From NCBI GenBank assembly GCA_045636145.1, contig JAZTWV010000007.1:1-51765 (forward strand): a stretch of 51,765 bases of DNA. Direction: 5' to 3'. The notes under the pieces are model-generated. The model was not told the origin of the DNA. It was given only the letters and a program-made list of their open reading frames with translations, and made no database searches. Made by a program: the position numbers and the translations under genes. Positions 17,101 to 24,171 of this stretch are shown here, piece after piece (the stretch's first letter is position 1; each line of letters opens with the position of its first letter). The stretch comes from Flemingiibacterium sp045636145 (GTDB taxonomy: Bacteria; Bacillota; Clostridia; Oscillospirales; CAG-272).

Positions 17101-17705
17101 GCCGCGATAGCGTCCTTGTCTACCATCTCTGCGAGATCATCATAGTCCCAAGCCTCGATCTTCTGAATCTCGTGAGAGGTTCTGAAACCGTCGAAGAAGT
17201 TGAGTACCGGAACGCGGCCCTTGATGGTTGCAAGGTGAGCAACTGCGCCAAGGTCCATAACTTCCTGAGGATTGGACTCAGCCATCATAGCGAAACCGGT
17301 CTGACGGCAAGCGTAGACGTCGGAGTGATCGCCGAAGATGTTGAGTGCGTGGGAAGCTACGCAGCGTGCGGAAACGTGAATAACGCAGGGGAGAAGCTCA
17401 CCGGCGATCTTATACATATTGGGGATCATCAGAAGAAGACCCTGAGATGCGGTGTAAGTAGTGGTGAGCGCGCCGGCTGCAAGAGAGCCGTGAACAGTAC
17501 CTGCGGCGCCTGCCTCGGACTGCATTTCGATAACCTTTACGGTATCACCCATTATGTTCTTCAGACCGGTTGCAGACCAGGTGTCTGTAACGTCAGCCAT
17601 TACGGAAGAAGGAGTGATGGGGTAGATACCTGCAACTTCGGTAAACGCATACGACGCGTGAGCGGCGGCTGTGTTACCGTCCATGGATATCTTTTTTCTT
17701 GCCAT
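14118..17705 (-). CDS. nifJ: Pyruvate:ferredoxin (flavodoxin) oxidoreductase
   Basis: This single-chain PFOR oxidises pyruvate with CoA to acetyl-CoA and CO2 and passes electrons to ferredoxin, the central step of clostridial fermentation. The 1195-aa length is typical. Seen: N-terminal pyruvate-binding domain (GNTAAAHASYAFTEV, TPSS), the gamma-type domain after GTIACKFWGLGGDGTVGANK, two 4Fe-4S motifs (CIQCNSCAFVCP and CMGCTLCVKACP), and the thiamine-diphosphate site GGDGWAYDIGFGG with later YSNTGGQ. I place the start at 17705, 9 bases after AGGAGG; an upstream in-frame ATG at 17792 lacks a ribosome site. Codon use is strongly biased, as expected for high expression. Confidence 0.97.
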   Translation of the reverse strand: MARKKISMDGNTAAAHASYAFTEVAGIYPITPSSVMADVTDTWSATGLKNIMGDTVKVIEMQSEAGAAGTVHGSLAAGALTTTYTASQGLLLMIPNMYKIAGELLPCVIHVSARCVASHALNIFGDHSDVYACRQTGFAMMAESNPQEVMDLGAVAHLATIKGRVPVLNFFDGFRTSHEIQKIEAWDYDDLAEMVDKDAIAAFRARSLNPEHPVLRGSAENGDIFFQHREACNKFYDAFPAIVEEYMDKVNAKIGTDYKLFNYYGAPDADRVIIAMGSVCDVAEEVIDYMMAAGEKVGLIKVRLYRPFVADKLVEAIPATAKKIAVLDRTKEPGALGEPLYLDVVTALSMKGVKATIVGGRYGLGSKDTPPSSIFAVYKNLAKDEPKNNFTMGIVDDVTGLSLEEKPAPDTAAPGTIACKFWGLGGDGTVGANKNSIKIIGDHTDKYIQAYFQYDSKKTSGITISHLRFGDNPIKSPYYINKADFVACHNSAYLKKYDMISDVKPGGTFLLDCAWTTMEELDANLPAKVKAYIANNNVKFITIDATTIATKKIGNAKVKNTVLQSAFFSLANILLKDEAIDYMKKAAYKSYIKKGQAIVDLNYAAIDAGADAYTEIAVPEAWKNCAPDAPKAAFKSERADLEKFVNTVVNPTNAMAGDSLPVSAFTDYVDGTFPQGSTISEKRGVAVYVPTWIPENCIQCNSCAFVCPHAAIRPYAMTEDEAAKAPAATKFTAKPVLKTNYKFTMAVSPADCMGCTLCVKACPVNAKAEKDGTDKKAIEMVLASTQGDQQAPWDYAVANVSEKSELINNTVKGSQFKQPLLEFSGSCAGCAETSYARLITQLFGESMYISNATGCSSIWGGSAPATPYTVNRESGKGPAWANSLFEDNAEHGLGMHLAQKTIRNRLIAQVEEMMASDKASDEFKAAAKAYLDTKDSSKDNAAPAEALIVELEKAAKAGCPVAPKILAEKDYLAKKSVWIFGGDGWAYDIGFGGLDHVLASGEDVNIMVFDTEVYSNTGGQASKASNIGQVAQFAAAGKAIGKKNLAEIAMSYGYVYVAQVAMAADYNQLLKALTEAEAYNGPSIIIGYAPCEMHGIKGTMQNCQLEMKKAVDAGYWQMFRFNPALKAEGKNPFSLDSKEPTASYIDFIKSENRYNRLANQFPERAEALFAQAEINAKAKYERLTRFADLYAPSND

Positions 17706-17815
17706 GTTGGAAATCCTCCTATTTAAAAAATAAAATTTAAACAAATTTTTGCGTATATCACCTGTAATACGCCTAAAGGCGCAACAAAACACAGGCGAAG
17801 TAACGCCACGCTAAT

Positions 17816-17844
17816 ATTATACCGCATATTTTGCGATTTGTAAA
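17816..17844 (-). promoter_or_regulatory. nifJ promoter
   Basis: On the minus strand, TTTACA (17844-17839), a 17-base spacer, and a perfect TATAAT (17821-17816). It lies about 110 bases upstream of the nifJ ATG. Confidence 0.75.
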
Positions 17845-17897
17845 GGTGTAAAACGATAAAAGTTCCAAGTAATTTATGAAACTTTTTATATATAATA

Positions 17898-17940
17898 AGG
17901 AATGGAAGCAAAAAATGCTCCCATTCCACCTTATTCCCCA
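17898..17940 (-). terminator. Terminator-like hairpin at the end of the ribbon-helix-helix gene
   Basis: Long imperfect stem GGAATGGGAGC/GCTTCCATTCC with an outer AATAAGG/TTATT extension. It overlaps the last codons of the 17931-18158 gene and has only a weak T tail, so termination is less certain. Confidence 0.4.
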
Positions 17941-18158
17941 TCGTTTGCAGAGCCAAGCTCTTTTTCCATCTCTTCTCTTACCGCCGCTATCTTTTTCTGG
18001 TCTATTTTGCCCTTCGTCTTCTCAAAATACGCAACGGCATTCCGCGCCATCAGCAAAAACTGATTATTTAGCGTTCTTCCCTCGCTGTTCGCCACATAAT
18101 AAAGCTTCTCAAGCAGATCATCACTTACACGCACAGTTACAGTCTTTTGATTTTTCAT
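17931..18158 (-). CDS. Ribbon-helix-helix-like small protein
   Basis: A 75-aa protein. The N-terminal half (KTVTVRVSDDLLEKLYYVANSEG, then RTLNNQFLLMARNAVAYFE) has the strand-helix-helix pattern of an Arc/MetJ-type DNA-binding domain, while the C-terminal half is a charged helix (KIAAVREEMEKEL). Such proteins are often antitoxins or small repressors, but no toxin gene is adjacent. AAAGGA precedes the ATG by 9 bases. Repeat copy C ends about 22 bases upstream, as copy B does for udp, so the repeat forms the gene's upstream region. Function is not established. Confidence 0.7.
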   Translation of the reverse strand: MKNQKTVTVRVSDDLLEKLYYVANSEGRTLNNQFLLMARNAVAYFEKTKGKIDQKKIAAVREEMEKELGSANDGE

Positions 18159-18179
18159 AGTATTCGTCCTTTCTTTTAT

Positions 18180-18615
18180 GTATAGGAATTACGCGCTTTC
18201 TTGAAAGAAAGCTGTGCAAAGAACTTCATACAGGAGAATGGCAACGCTATACCCATTATATATTCTCAACCGTTTCGCCTTTTAAGGCGCGCCTGCTCCA
18301 TGGCCCCGCACCATTACGCAGGCTAGTTTTGCGGAAATTGTTTGATATAGTAATGGGTTGCCGAGGAGCCGACCCCCATACAGTGTAAACCCTCTCCGTC
18401 ACACCTTTGGTGTGCCACCTCTCCCGGAGGGAGAGGCTTTTTGCGCACTCAAACGATTACCGCCCACCCAAGCCGCCGTAATGGTGCGGGGCCATGCAGG
18501 CGGCGCGAGTAGTGCGTTCTAACGATTTGCGCACGCGATGCCTTTTCTATAAGTAATTCCATGTATAAAGTTTTTTGCGGAGCTTTTTTTCAAAAAAGCG
18601 ACCGTATTCCCATAC
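18180..18615. repeat. Structured intergenic repeat, full copy C with inverted arms (MITE-like)
   Basis: A 436-bp relative of copy B. Left end GTATAGGAATTACG (18180), palindrome GCTTTCTTGAAAGAAAGC (18195-18212), left core hairpin (18291-18323), middle hairpins CACACCTTTGGTGTG and CCTCTCCCGGAGGGAGAGG, right core (18468-18516), TGTATAAAG (18563), palindrome GCTTTTTTTCAAAAAAGC (18582-18599), end GTATTCCCATAC. B and C share sequence along the whole length, including the middle, but B carries about 90 more bases. A second partial end (GCGACCGTATCCCATA) follows at 18616. It fills most of the 593-base gap before comM; no gene is seen. Confidence 0.85.
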
Positions 18616-18677
18616 GCGACCGTATCCCATATACAACCCCATTACAAATATTATCGGATAAAAATTCAAATTAGGTA

Positions 18678-18706
18678 TTGCTTTTTTATTACATATGTGT
18701 TAAAAT
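18678..18706 (+). promoter_or_regulatory. comM promoter
   Basis: TTGCTT (18678-18683), 17-base spacer, TAAAAT (18701-18706), 46 bases before the comM ATG. Moderate match to the sigma-A consensus. Confidence 0.55.
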
Positions 18707-18751
18707 ATAAAAAAGAACATTAGTTCGGATAATAGAAAGGGCGGAATAGAG

Positions 18752-20311
18752 ATGCTGTCTGTAGTGTATTCGGCAGGACTTGCGGGGATCGACGGCTTTT
18801 TGGTGTCGGTGGAATGCAATTCCCAGGAGAAGATGCCGAGATTTGATATAATAGGACTGCCGGGCGCGGCGATGAAGGAATCAAAGGAGCGCATTATAGC
18901 CGCAATGGAGAATGTGGGCTTTTCTTTCCCCGAAAGCTGTATTACGGTGAATCTTGCGCCTGCTGACCGCAAGAAAGAAGGCTCAACCTTTGACCTTGCC
19001 ATGATGATTGGCATAATGCAGTCAAACTGTATACTGCCGGAGACTGTTGACCTTGGAAAATGCTGCTTTATCGGCGAGCTTTCACTGACCGGCAAGCTCA
19101 GAGAGGCAAACGGCATTCTGTGCATGACCCTCGCCGCAAAAGAAGCAGGGCTTACCGAGATTTTCGTCCCAAAATCCAACGCCGGAGAAGCGGCTGTCGT
19201 AAAAGGCGTTAACGTTTACGGCGTTGATGACCTGTCATCGCTTCTTTGCCATCTTCGCGGCGAGAAGATGATCTCGCCCACAAGATTTGACCACGACGGA
19301 TTCGCTCCGGCGGTCGACGACGGATACTGCGATTTCTCCGATGTTAAAGGACAGGATAAGGTTAAGCGTGCCCTTGAAATAGCGGCGGCAGGCGGACATA
19401 ACGTGCTGATGATCGGGCCTCCCGGCACGGGTAAGAGTATGCTTGCAAAAAGACTTCCCACAATCCTTCCCGAAATAACCTTTGACGAGGCGGTGGAAAC
19501 CTCAAAGATACATTCCGTAGCAGGAAATTTAAACGGCGGTATGTCTATACTTACAAGACGCCCGTTCCGCTCTCCTCACCATACAATGTCCGCGCCAAGC
19601 CTTGTTGGAGGCGGCACGAATCCTCAGCCGGGAGAGATATCGCTTGCCCATAACGGCGTGCTGTTTCTTGACGAGCTGCCTGAATTTAATAAGGCGGTGA
19701 CGGAATCGCTCCGCCAACCCCTTGAGGACGGCAAGGTAACAATCACACGTACCAGCGGAAAAGTTACATACCCGTCATCATTCATGCTTGTGGCGGCGAT
19801 GAATCCTTGCAAGTGCGGCTATTACGGACATCCCACCAAAAAGTGTCAGTGCAAGAAAGAGGATATCAAAAAGTATATGTCAAAGATAAGCGGACCTCTG
19901 CTTGACCGTATTGATATACAGGTTGAGGTGTCCTCGCTCACATACGATGAGCTGTCCGCTCCGCCGAAGAGCGAGACATCGGCAGAGGTAAGGGCGAGAG
20001 TAAACCGTGCAAGGAAAATAGCAAGGGAGCGGTGCGAGGCGGCGGTGAGGGAAGACCCCATGATACCGCTTATTCACAAGAATGCCGATATGTCCACGCG
20101 TCACCTTGTCACATTCTGTAAGCTTGACGATGATGCCGCCGCGCTGCTTCGGTCAGCATACGATAAAATGGGGTTGTCCGCACGCGGATACGACAGACTT
20201 CTTCGCGTGGCGAGAACCATCGCCGACCTTGCCGGAAGCGAAGATATCGGTATGCTCCACGTGGCTGAAGCCATACAGCTTCGCAGTCTCGACCGCAAAT
20301 ATTTTAACTGA
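18752..20311 (+). CDS. comM: YifB/ComM family Mg-chelatase-like AAA+ ATPase
   Basis: ComM/YifB is a hexameric AAA+ helicase; in naturally transformable bacteria it promotes branch migration during DNA uptake. The 519-aa protein has the N-terminal ChlI domain (FDIIGLPGAAMKESKERI, PADRKKEGSTFDLA), Walker A GPPGTGKSML, Walker B HNGVLFLDELPEF, the sensor region MLVAAMNPCKCGYYG, and the C-terminal lid ending LRSLDRKYF. Length is standard. GAAAGGG lies upstream of the ATG. No competence gene is adjacent, so its role here is unknown. Confidence 0.94.
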   Translation: MLSVVYSAGLAGIDGFLVSVECNSQEKMPRFDIIGLPGAAMKESKERIIAAMENVGFSFPESCITVNLAPADRKKEGSTFDLAMMIGIMQSNCILPETVDLGKCCFIGELSLTGKLREANGILCMTLAAKEAGLTEIFVPKSNAGEAAVVKGVNVYGVDDLSSLLCHLRGEKMISPTRFDHDGFAPAVDDGYCDFSDVKGQDKVKRALEIAAAGGHNVLMIGPPGTGKSMLAKRLPTILPEITFDEAVETSKIHSVAGNLNGGMSILTRRPFRSPHHTMSAPSLVGGGTNPQPGEISLAHNGVLFLDELPEFNKAVTESLRQPLEDGKVTITRTSGKVTYPSSFMLVAAMNPCKCGYYGHPTKKCQCKKEDIKKYMSKISGPLLDRIDIQVEVSSLTYDELSAPPKSETSAEVRARVNRARKIARERCEAAVREDPMIPLIHKNADMSTRHLVTFCKLDDDAAALLRSAYDKMGLSARGYDRLLRVARTIADLAGSEDIGMLHVAEAIQLRSLDRKYFN

Positions 20312-20317
20312 TTAAAG

Positions 20318-20488
20318 TTTTCCACCGACTTTTTGACAACCTGTGGAAAACTTGCCAAAAGTCAACGAAAACACGCCGTTTATAGCACATTTCTGTGGAA
20401 AACTCTGTGGAAAGTGTGCAAAAGCGTGTAAATAGGGTATAAAAATGTCCACATTTCCCACAGCGAAGCCTGTGGAAAATGTGGACTT
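20318..20488. promoter_or_regulatory. Cluster of DnaA-box-like 9-mers between convergent genes
   Basis: The comM/Xre gap (214 bases) carries TGTGGAAAA (complement of TTTTCCACA, one base from the DnaA consensus) at 20342-20350, 20394-20402 and 20471-20479, plus variants TTTTCCACC (20318-20326), TGTGGAAAG (20406-20414) and TTTCCCACA (20454-20462). Part of this lies in a 17-bp near-perfect inverted repeat (20447-20463 with 20470-20486, one mismatch), which may also act as a bidirectional terminator because both flanking genes point inward. Which role dominates is not decidable from sequence. Confidence 0.5.
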
Positions 20489-20524
20489 TGTGTTTATGGT
20501 ATCGAACAAAAAGTGCAAAAAATA

Positions 20525-20848
20525 TTACTTTTTCATTGAAAGCTCCTTTGCCATTGCAAATATAATGTCTATCTGCGCAGGCGTGAGCTTTCGAAGCACA
20601 TCGTTTAGTTCACGAAGCCGTCCGGGCAGAACATTTCCCTCATCGAAAAACTCTGACATAGATACGCCAAGGTATTCGCAAATGTATTCAAGGGCAGAGA
20701 GTGACGGCAGTGACTTTTTATTTTCGATTAGCTGAATGTAGTTTGGATTTTGTCCCAGCGAAAGGCTCATTTCCCGTGCAGATACCCCTTTTGCCATTCG
20801 CAAAGCTACAATTCTGCTTGCAACATAGTTTTCATCGTGCTGACACAT
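20525..20848 (-). CDS. Xre-family helix-turn-helix regulator
   Basis: A 107-aa protein. Residues about 10-65 form an HTH_XRE domain (VASRIVALRMAKGVSAREMSLSLG, then YIQLIENKKSLPSLSALEYICEYLG). The C-terminal helices (RELNDVLRKLTPAQIDIIFAMAKEL) probably dimerise; this layout is common in clostridial mobile-element-like and housekeeping repressors. GAGGTG precedes the ATG. It is divergent from the SLOG-family gene, with palindromic sites between them, so it probably regulates that gene and itself. Target and signal are unknown. Confidence 0.82.
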   Translation of the reverse strand: MCQHDENYVASRIVALRMAKGVSAREMSLSLGQNPNYIQLIENKKSLPSLSALEYICEYLGVSMSEFFDEGNVLPGRLRELNDVLRKLTPAQIDIIFAMAKELSMKK

Positions 20849-20868
20849 ATCAAATCACCTCATGTAAT

Positions 20869-20977
20869 ATTGTACATTGTACAGCGCGAGAAAATTCGAT
20901 AATTTAGAATGTATTATAGTTGACATGCGATATTATATATTGTATAATGTTAATATTACGCTATACAATGTTGTATA
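20869..20977. promoter_or_regulatory. Divergent control region with promoter and palindromic operator candidates
   Basis: For the plus-strand gene: TTGACA (20920-20925), 17-base spacer, TATAAT (20943-20948). A perfect palindrome TATACAATGTTGTATA (20962-20977) lies just after the predicted transcription start. A second palindrome TGTACATTGTACA (20871-20883) lies 22 bases upstream of the Xre ATG. Both contain the half-site TTGTA, which fits binding by the divergent Xre regulator; this is an inference. Confidence 0.6.
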
Positions 20978-20999
20978 AACTACAAAGAGGGGTTAGAAA

Positions 21000-21524
21000 A
21001 TGAATATAGAAAGAAATTGTGCATTTACGGGACATCGCCCTGCGCTGTTCAAATTCAAATACGATGAATCCCATAAGGATTGCATAAATATAAAACGTAG
21101 ATTATACAGGGAAATAGAGAGAGTGTTTTTTGACGAAGGGGTAAAGGTATTTATATCCGGCGGCGCTCTCGGAGTGGATATGTGGGCAATGGAGGCGGTG
21201 CTGGAGTTTCGAAAAAGAGAGCCTTCTGTGCGTTTGGTAGCCGCTATTCCGTTCCGTGGGCAGGAGGCGAAATGGAGCTTTGCTCAAAAAGAGCGTTATC
21301 ACAATTTGATAGCACAGTGCGATAAAGCGGCGTGTTTTTCGGAGTTTTATTACAGCGGATGCTACCACGAAAGAGATAGAAAAATGGTAGAAAATGCAGG
21401 TAAGCTTATTGCTGTATACGACGGCAGACCGGACGGCGGTACAGCATACACTGTTGAGTATGCAAGGAGGCTCGGACGTTGTATTACTGTGATTGATCCA
21501 AACAACGCCGAAGAAATTTTCTGA
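21000..21524 (+). CDS. DUF1273/YpsA-like SLOG-superfamily protein
   Basis: This 174-aa protein begins with CAFTGHRPALFKFKYDE, the diagnostic TGHRP motif of the DUF1273/YpsA branch of the SLOG (Rossmann-like) superfamily. A glycine-rich ligand loop (FISGGALGVDMWAMEAVL), a middle AAIPFRGQEAKWSFAQKERY and a late GGTAYTVEYARR complete the fold. SLOG proteins bind nucleotides or related ligands; YpsA of Bacillus subtilis affects cell division, but its ligand is unknown. AGAGGGG precedes the ATG. It is probably controlled by the divergent Xre protein. Function here is unknown. Confidence 0.85.
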   Translation: MNIERNCAFTGHRPALFKFKYDESHKDCINIKRRLYREIERVFFDEGVKVFISGGALGVDMWAMEAVLEFRKREPSVRLVAAIPFRGQEAKWSFAQKERYHNLIAQCDKAACFSEFYYSGCYHERDRKMVENAGKLIAVYDGRPDGGTAYTVEYARRLGRCITVIDPNNAEEIF

Positions 21525-21542
21525 CTTTTTTTCAAAAAGGTA

Positions 21543-21571
21543 TTTACAAATGGAGAAGTATGGTATATAAT
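21543..21571 (+). promoter_or_regulatory. Promoter of the T-box-cysE-cysS operon
   Basis: TTTACA (21543-21548), 17-base spacer, TATAAT (21566-21571). Transcription would begin near 21578, just before the T-box leader. Confidence 0.8.
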
Positions 21572-21579
21572 GATAATAT

Positions 21580-21855
21580 AAATCAATGGCTGTGAGCGGA
21601 AAGAAGCCGTTTTGGAGCTTTCTCAGAGAACTGCGCCGCGAGAGATCGCGTGGTGTGAGCGCATGAAAGAGACTGCGGCATAAAGTGCGTCCGTGAGCCG
21701 GTGGGGCGAAGTAACAGTAGTCTCTCCCGTGTGCCGCGCGTTACAGCGGCAGGTATTTGATACGATACCGTGAGTATAATTGTAAAGTGGAACCGCGAGT
21801 GGGGAATCCCCGACGCCTTTACAGCTTCAGGTGGAGCTGTGGGGCGTTTTTTTGA
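21580..21855 (+). ncRNA. T-box leader, probably cysteine-specific
   Basis: The conserved T-box sequence TGGAACCGCG is at 21788-21797, preceded by GTAAAG. A terminator follows: CGCC...ACAGCT with AGCTGT...GGCG (21814-21846) and seven Ts (21847-21853). T-box RNAs read the charge state of a tRNA through a specifier codon in stem I and an antiterminator that pairs with the free CCA end. A TGC triplet at 21632-21634, in AGAGAACTGCGCC, is a candidate Cys specifier. The genes downstream, cysE and cysS, make a cysteine-specific switch very likely. Confidence 0.9.
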
Positions 21856-21879
21856 TATATTTGAGAAGGAGACGATATT

Positions 21880-22599
21880 ATGGAAATAAACCTTGATTTA
21901 GACTTTGAAAAGCTTAAGGACGGCATTGTCAAGGCAAAGGACAGCGTTATTAAGGCAAAAGATGAGATAGCAAACGACATAAGGGTTATCCGTGAGCGTG
22001 ACCCTGCGGCGACAAGCAATATAGAGGTGGCTCTGCTTTACTCCGGCTTCCACGCGGTGCTTGCATACCGACTTTCTCACAAGCTTTACAAGCACAATAA
22101 GCATTTCGCCGCAAGAATGGTGAGCCAAGGGGCAAGATTCTTAACGGGAATCGAGATACACCCCGGCGCGACTATAGGTAAGGGTCTGTTTATCGACCAC
22201 GGAAGTGCCGTTGTTATCGGCGAGACCGCGGAGATAGGCGATAACTGCACCATATATCAGGGCGTAACCCTTGGCGGTACGGGAAAGCACGTTGGCAAAC
22301 GCCATCCTACCCTCGGCAATAACGTCATGGTAGGCTCAGGTGCAAAGGTGCTGGGGCCGTTCAAGGTGGGGGATAACTCCAAAATCGCCGCAAATGCAGT
22401 GGTGCTGGAGGAGATTCCCGAAAACTGCACCGCGGTTGGTATTCCGGCGCGTGTGGTTAAGCGCGGCAACGCAAAGGTGAACGCTTGCGACCTTGACCAG
22501 GTGCACATTCCCGACCCTGTGGCACAGGAGCTGTGCAGACTTAACATCCGCATAGAACAGCTTGAGAAGAAACTTGCCGAAAAGGAGACAGAAAAATAA
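21880..22599 (+). CDS. cysE: Serine O-acetyltransferase
   Basis: CysE transfers acetyl from acetyl-CoA to serine to make O-acetylserine, the first step of cysteine synthesis. The 239-aa protein has an N-terminal helical part (with YRLSHKLYKHN), then left-handed beta-helix hexapeptide repeats: EIHPGATIGKGLFIDHGSAV, NCTIYQGVTLGGTGK and GAKVLGPFKVGDNSKIAANA. The catalytic His/Asp pair lies in IDHG. AAGGAG precedes the ATG. The stop shares a base with the cysS ATG (TAATG), so the two are translationally coupled. Confidence 0.96.
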   Translation: MEINLDLDFEKLKDGIVKAKDSVIKAKDEIANDIRVIRERDPAATSNIEVALLYSGFHAVLAYRLSHKLYKHNKHFAARMVSQGARFLTGIEIHPGATIGKGLFIDHGSAVVIGETAEIGDNCTIYQGVTLGGTGKHVGKRHPTLGNNVMVGSGAKVLGPFKVGDNSKIAANAVVLEEIPENCTAVGIPARVVKRGNAKVNACDLDQVHIPDPVAQELCRLNIRIEQLEKKLAEKETEK

Positions 22600-24050
22600 T
22601 GATAAAGCTGTATAACACCGCAACGCGCACAAGAGAGGATTTTGTGCCGAACAACCCGGACCTTGTAAAAATGTATACCTGCGGACCTACCGTGTACCAT
22701 TTTGCCCACATCGGCAATCTTCGCTCCTATATAATGGAGGATATACTTGAAAAATCCCTGCGCTATCACGGTTACAACGTAAAGCGCGTTATGAATATCA
22801 CCGACGTGGGACATCTTGCATCTGATGCGGACACAGGCGAGGATAAAATGCTTAAGGGTGCAAAGCGCGAGAACAAATCCGTAATGGAAATAGCGAAATT
22901 CTACACCGATGCATTTTTTGAGGACTGCCGTAAGCTGAACATCAAGCGTCCCGACGTGGTTGAGCCTGCAACAAGCTGCATTGACGATTATATTCACATA
23001 ATCGAGACCCTCATTGAAAAGGGATACGCGTATGAGGCAGGCGGAAACATATATTTTGACGTATCGAAGCTGAAGCAGTATTATATCTTCAACGATTTCT
23101 CCGAGGACGACCTTGAAGTAGGTGTGAGAGAGGGCGTTGAGGAGGACAGCAACAAGAAAAACAAGAACGATTTCGTTCTGTGGTTCACAAAATCCAAGTT
23201 TGAGGATCAGGCACTGAAGTGGGACTCTCCTTGGGGCGTGGGATATCCCGGATGGCATATTGAGTGCTCCGGTATATCAATGAAGCATCTGGGCGAGGAC
23301 CTTGACATCCACTGCGGCGGAATCGACAATGCGTTCCCCCATCACACAAACGAAATAGCACAGTCCGAGGCATATCTCGGTCACAAATGGTGCAATTATT
23401 GGATGCACGTTCACCACCTTAACACAAATTCCGGCAAGATGTCAAAGTCAAAAGGCGAGTTTTTGACGGTATCGCTCCTTGAAGAAAAGGGATACGATCC
23501 CCTTGTTTACCGTATGTTCTGCTTACAGTCTCACTACAGAAAGAATCTTGTATTCTCATGGGAAAACCTTGACAATGCCGTTGTGACCTACAATAAGCTT
23601 ATAGGCAAGATAGCGGCACTTAAGCCTGAGGGAGAAACGGACAAGGCGGTATTCGATGAGCTAAAAGCGAAATTCCTTGAGGCTCTCGGAAACGATCTTA
23701 ACACCGCACAGGCTCTCACTGCGGTTTACGATGTGCTTAAGGCAAAGACGAACGATGGCACAAAGCTTGCGCTTCTTGCGGACTTCGACTACGTTTTGGG
23801 TCTTGATCTTATAAAGAAAGCCGATGCAAAGCGTGCAAAGGACGTGGCGGCTCCAAAGAGCGGCGAGTTTGCGGTGATCTGCGAGGAGGGAACTCCCGAT
23901 CCTGATATCGAAGCTAAAATAAAAGCGCGTCAGGATGCCAAGAAAGCGAAGAATTTCGCCGAGGCTGACCGTATCCGCGATGAGCTCAAAGCCATGGGCG
24001 TTGAGCTTACCGATATCGCAGGTGGTGCGAAATATAAGATAAACAGGTAA
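22599..24050 (+). CDS. cysS: Cysteine-tRNA ligase
   Basis: CysS charges tRNA-Cys with cysteine. The 483-aa protein has the class I motifs CGPTVYHFAHIGNLRSY (a HIGH variant, with the first zinc cysteine) and GKMSKSKGEF, and zinc-site residues in HIECSGIS and HHTNEIAQSEA. The C-terminal helical domain ends with the usual AKNFAEADRIRDEL. Being in one T-box-controlled operon with cysE couples supply and use of cysteine: low charged tRNA-Cys would raise both. Confidence 0.97.
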   Translation: MIKLYNTATRTREDFVPNNPDLVKMYTCGPTVYHFAHIGNLRSYIMEDILEKSLRYHGYNVKRVMNITDVGHLASDADTGEDKMLKGAKRENKSVMEIAKFYTDAFFEDCRKLNIKRPDVVEPATSCIDDYIHIIETLIEKGYAYEAGGNIYFDVSKLKQYYIFNDFSEDDLEVGVREGVEEDSNKKNKNDFVLWFTKSKFEDQALKWDSPWGVGYPGWHIECSGISMKHLGEDLDIHCGGIDNAFPHHTNEIAQSEAYLGHKWCNYWMHVHHLNTNSGKMSKSKGEFLTVSLLEEKGYDPLVYRMFCLQSHYRKNLVFSWENLDNAVVTYNKLIGKIAALKPEGETDKAVFDELKAKFLEALGNDLNTAQALTAVYDVLKAKTNDGTKLALLADFDYVLGLDLIKKADAKRAKDVAAPKSGEFAVICEEGTPDPDIEAKIKARQDAKKAKNFAEADRIRDELKAMGVELTDIAGGAKYKINR

Positions 24051-24090
24051 TATTGTCATCGGGATCGTGCAACTTTGTTTCTTTTTGCTA

Positions 24091-24119
24091 TTGACTTTTT
24101 CCGATAATTGGTGTAATAT
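24091..24119 (+). promoter_or_regulatory. ABC transporter operon promoter
   Basis: TTGACT (24091-24096), 17-base spacer, TAATAT (24114-24119), about 50 bases before the binding-protein ATG. Confidence 0.7.
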
Positions 24120-24171
24120 ATATACAGCAATGAAAATCTATTAAATTTTTATATCACAAGGAGTATTTATC

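Noticed and set aside
14424..17726. An 1100-codon open frame on the plus strand, opposite nifJ
   Set aside because: It lies almost wholly opposite nifJ, has no ribosome site or domain signature, and its Cys/Val/Leu-rich composition is what the biased nifJ codons give in that frame.
17931..18158. The ribbon-helix-helix gene as an antitoxin of a toxin-antitoxin pair
   Set aside because: No small toxin-like gene lies next to it; neighbours are a repeat and nifJ.
18616..18660. Target-site duplication for repeat C
   Set aside because: The GCGACCGTATCCCATA string is a second partial copy of the repeat end, not a duplicate of the left flank.
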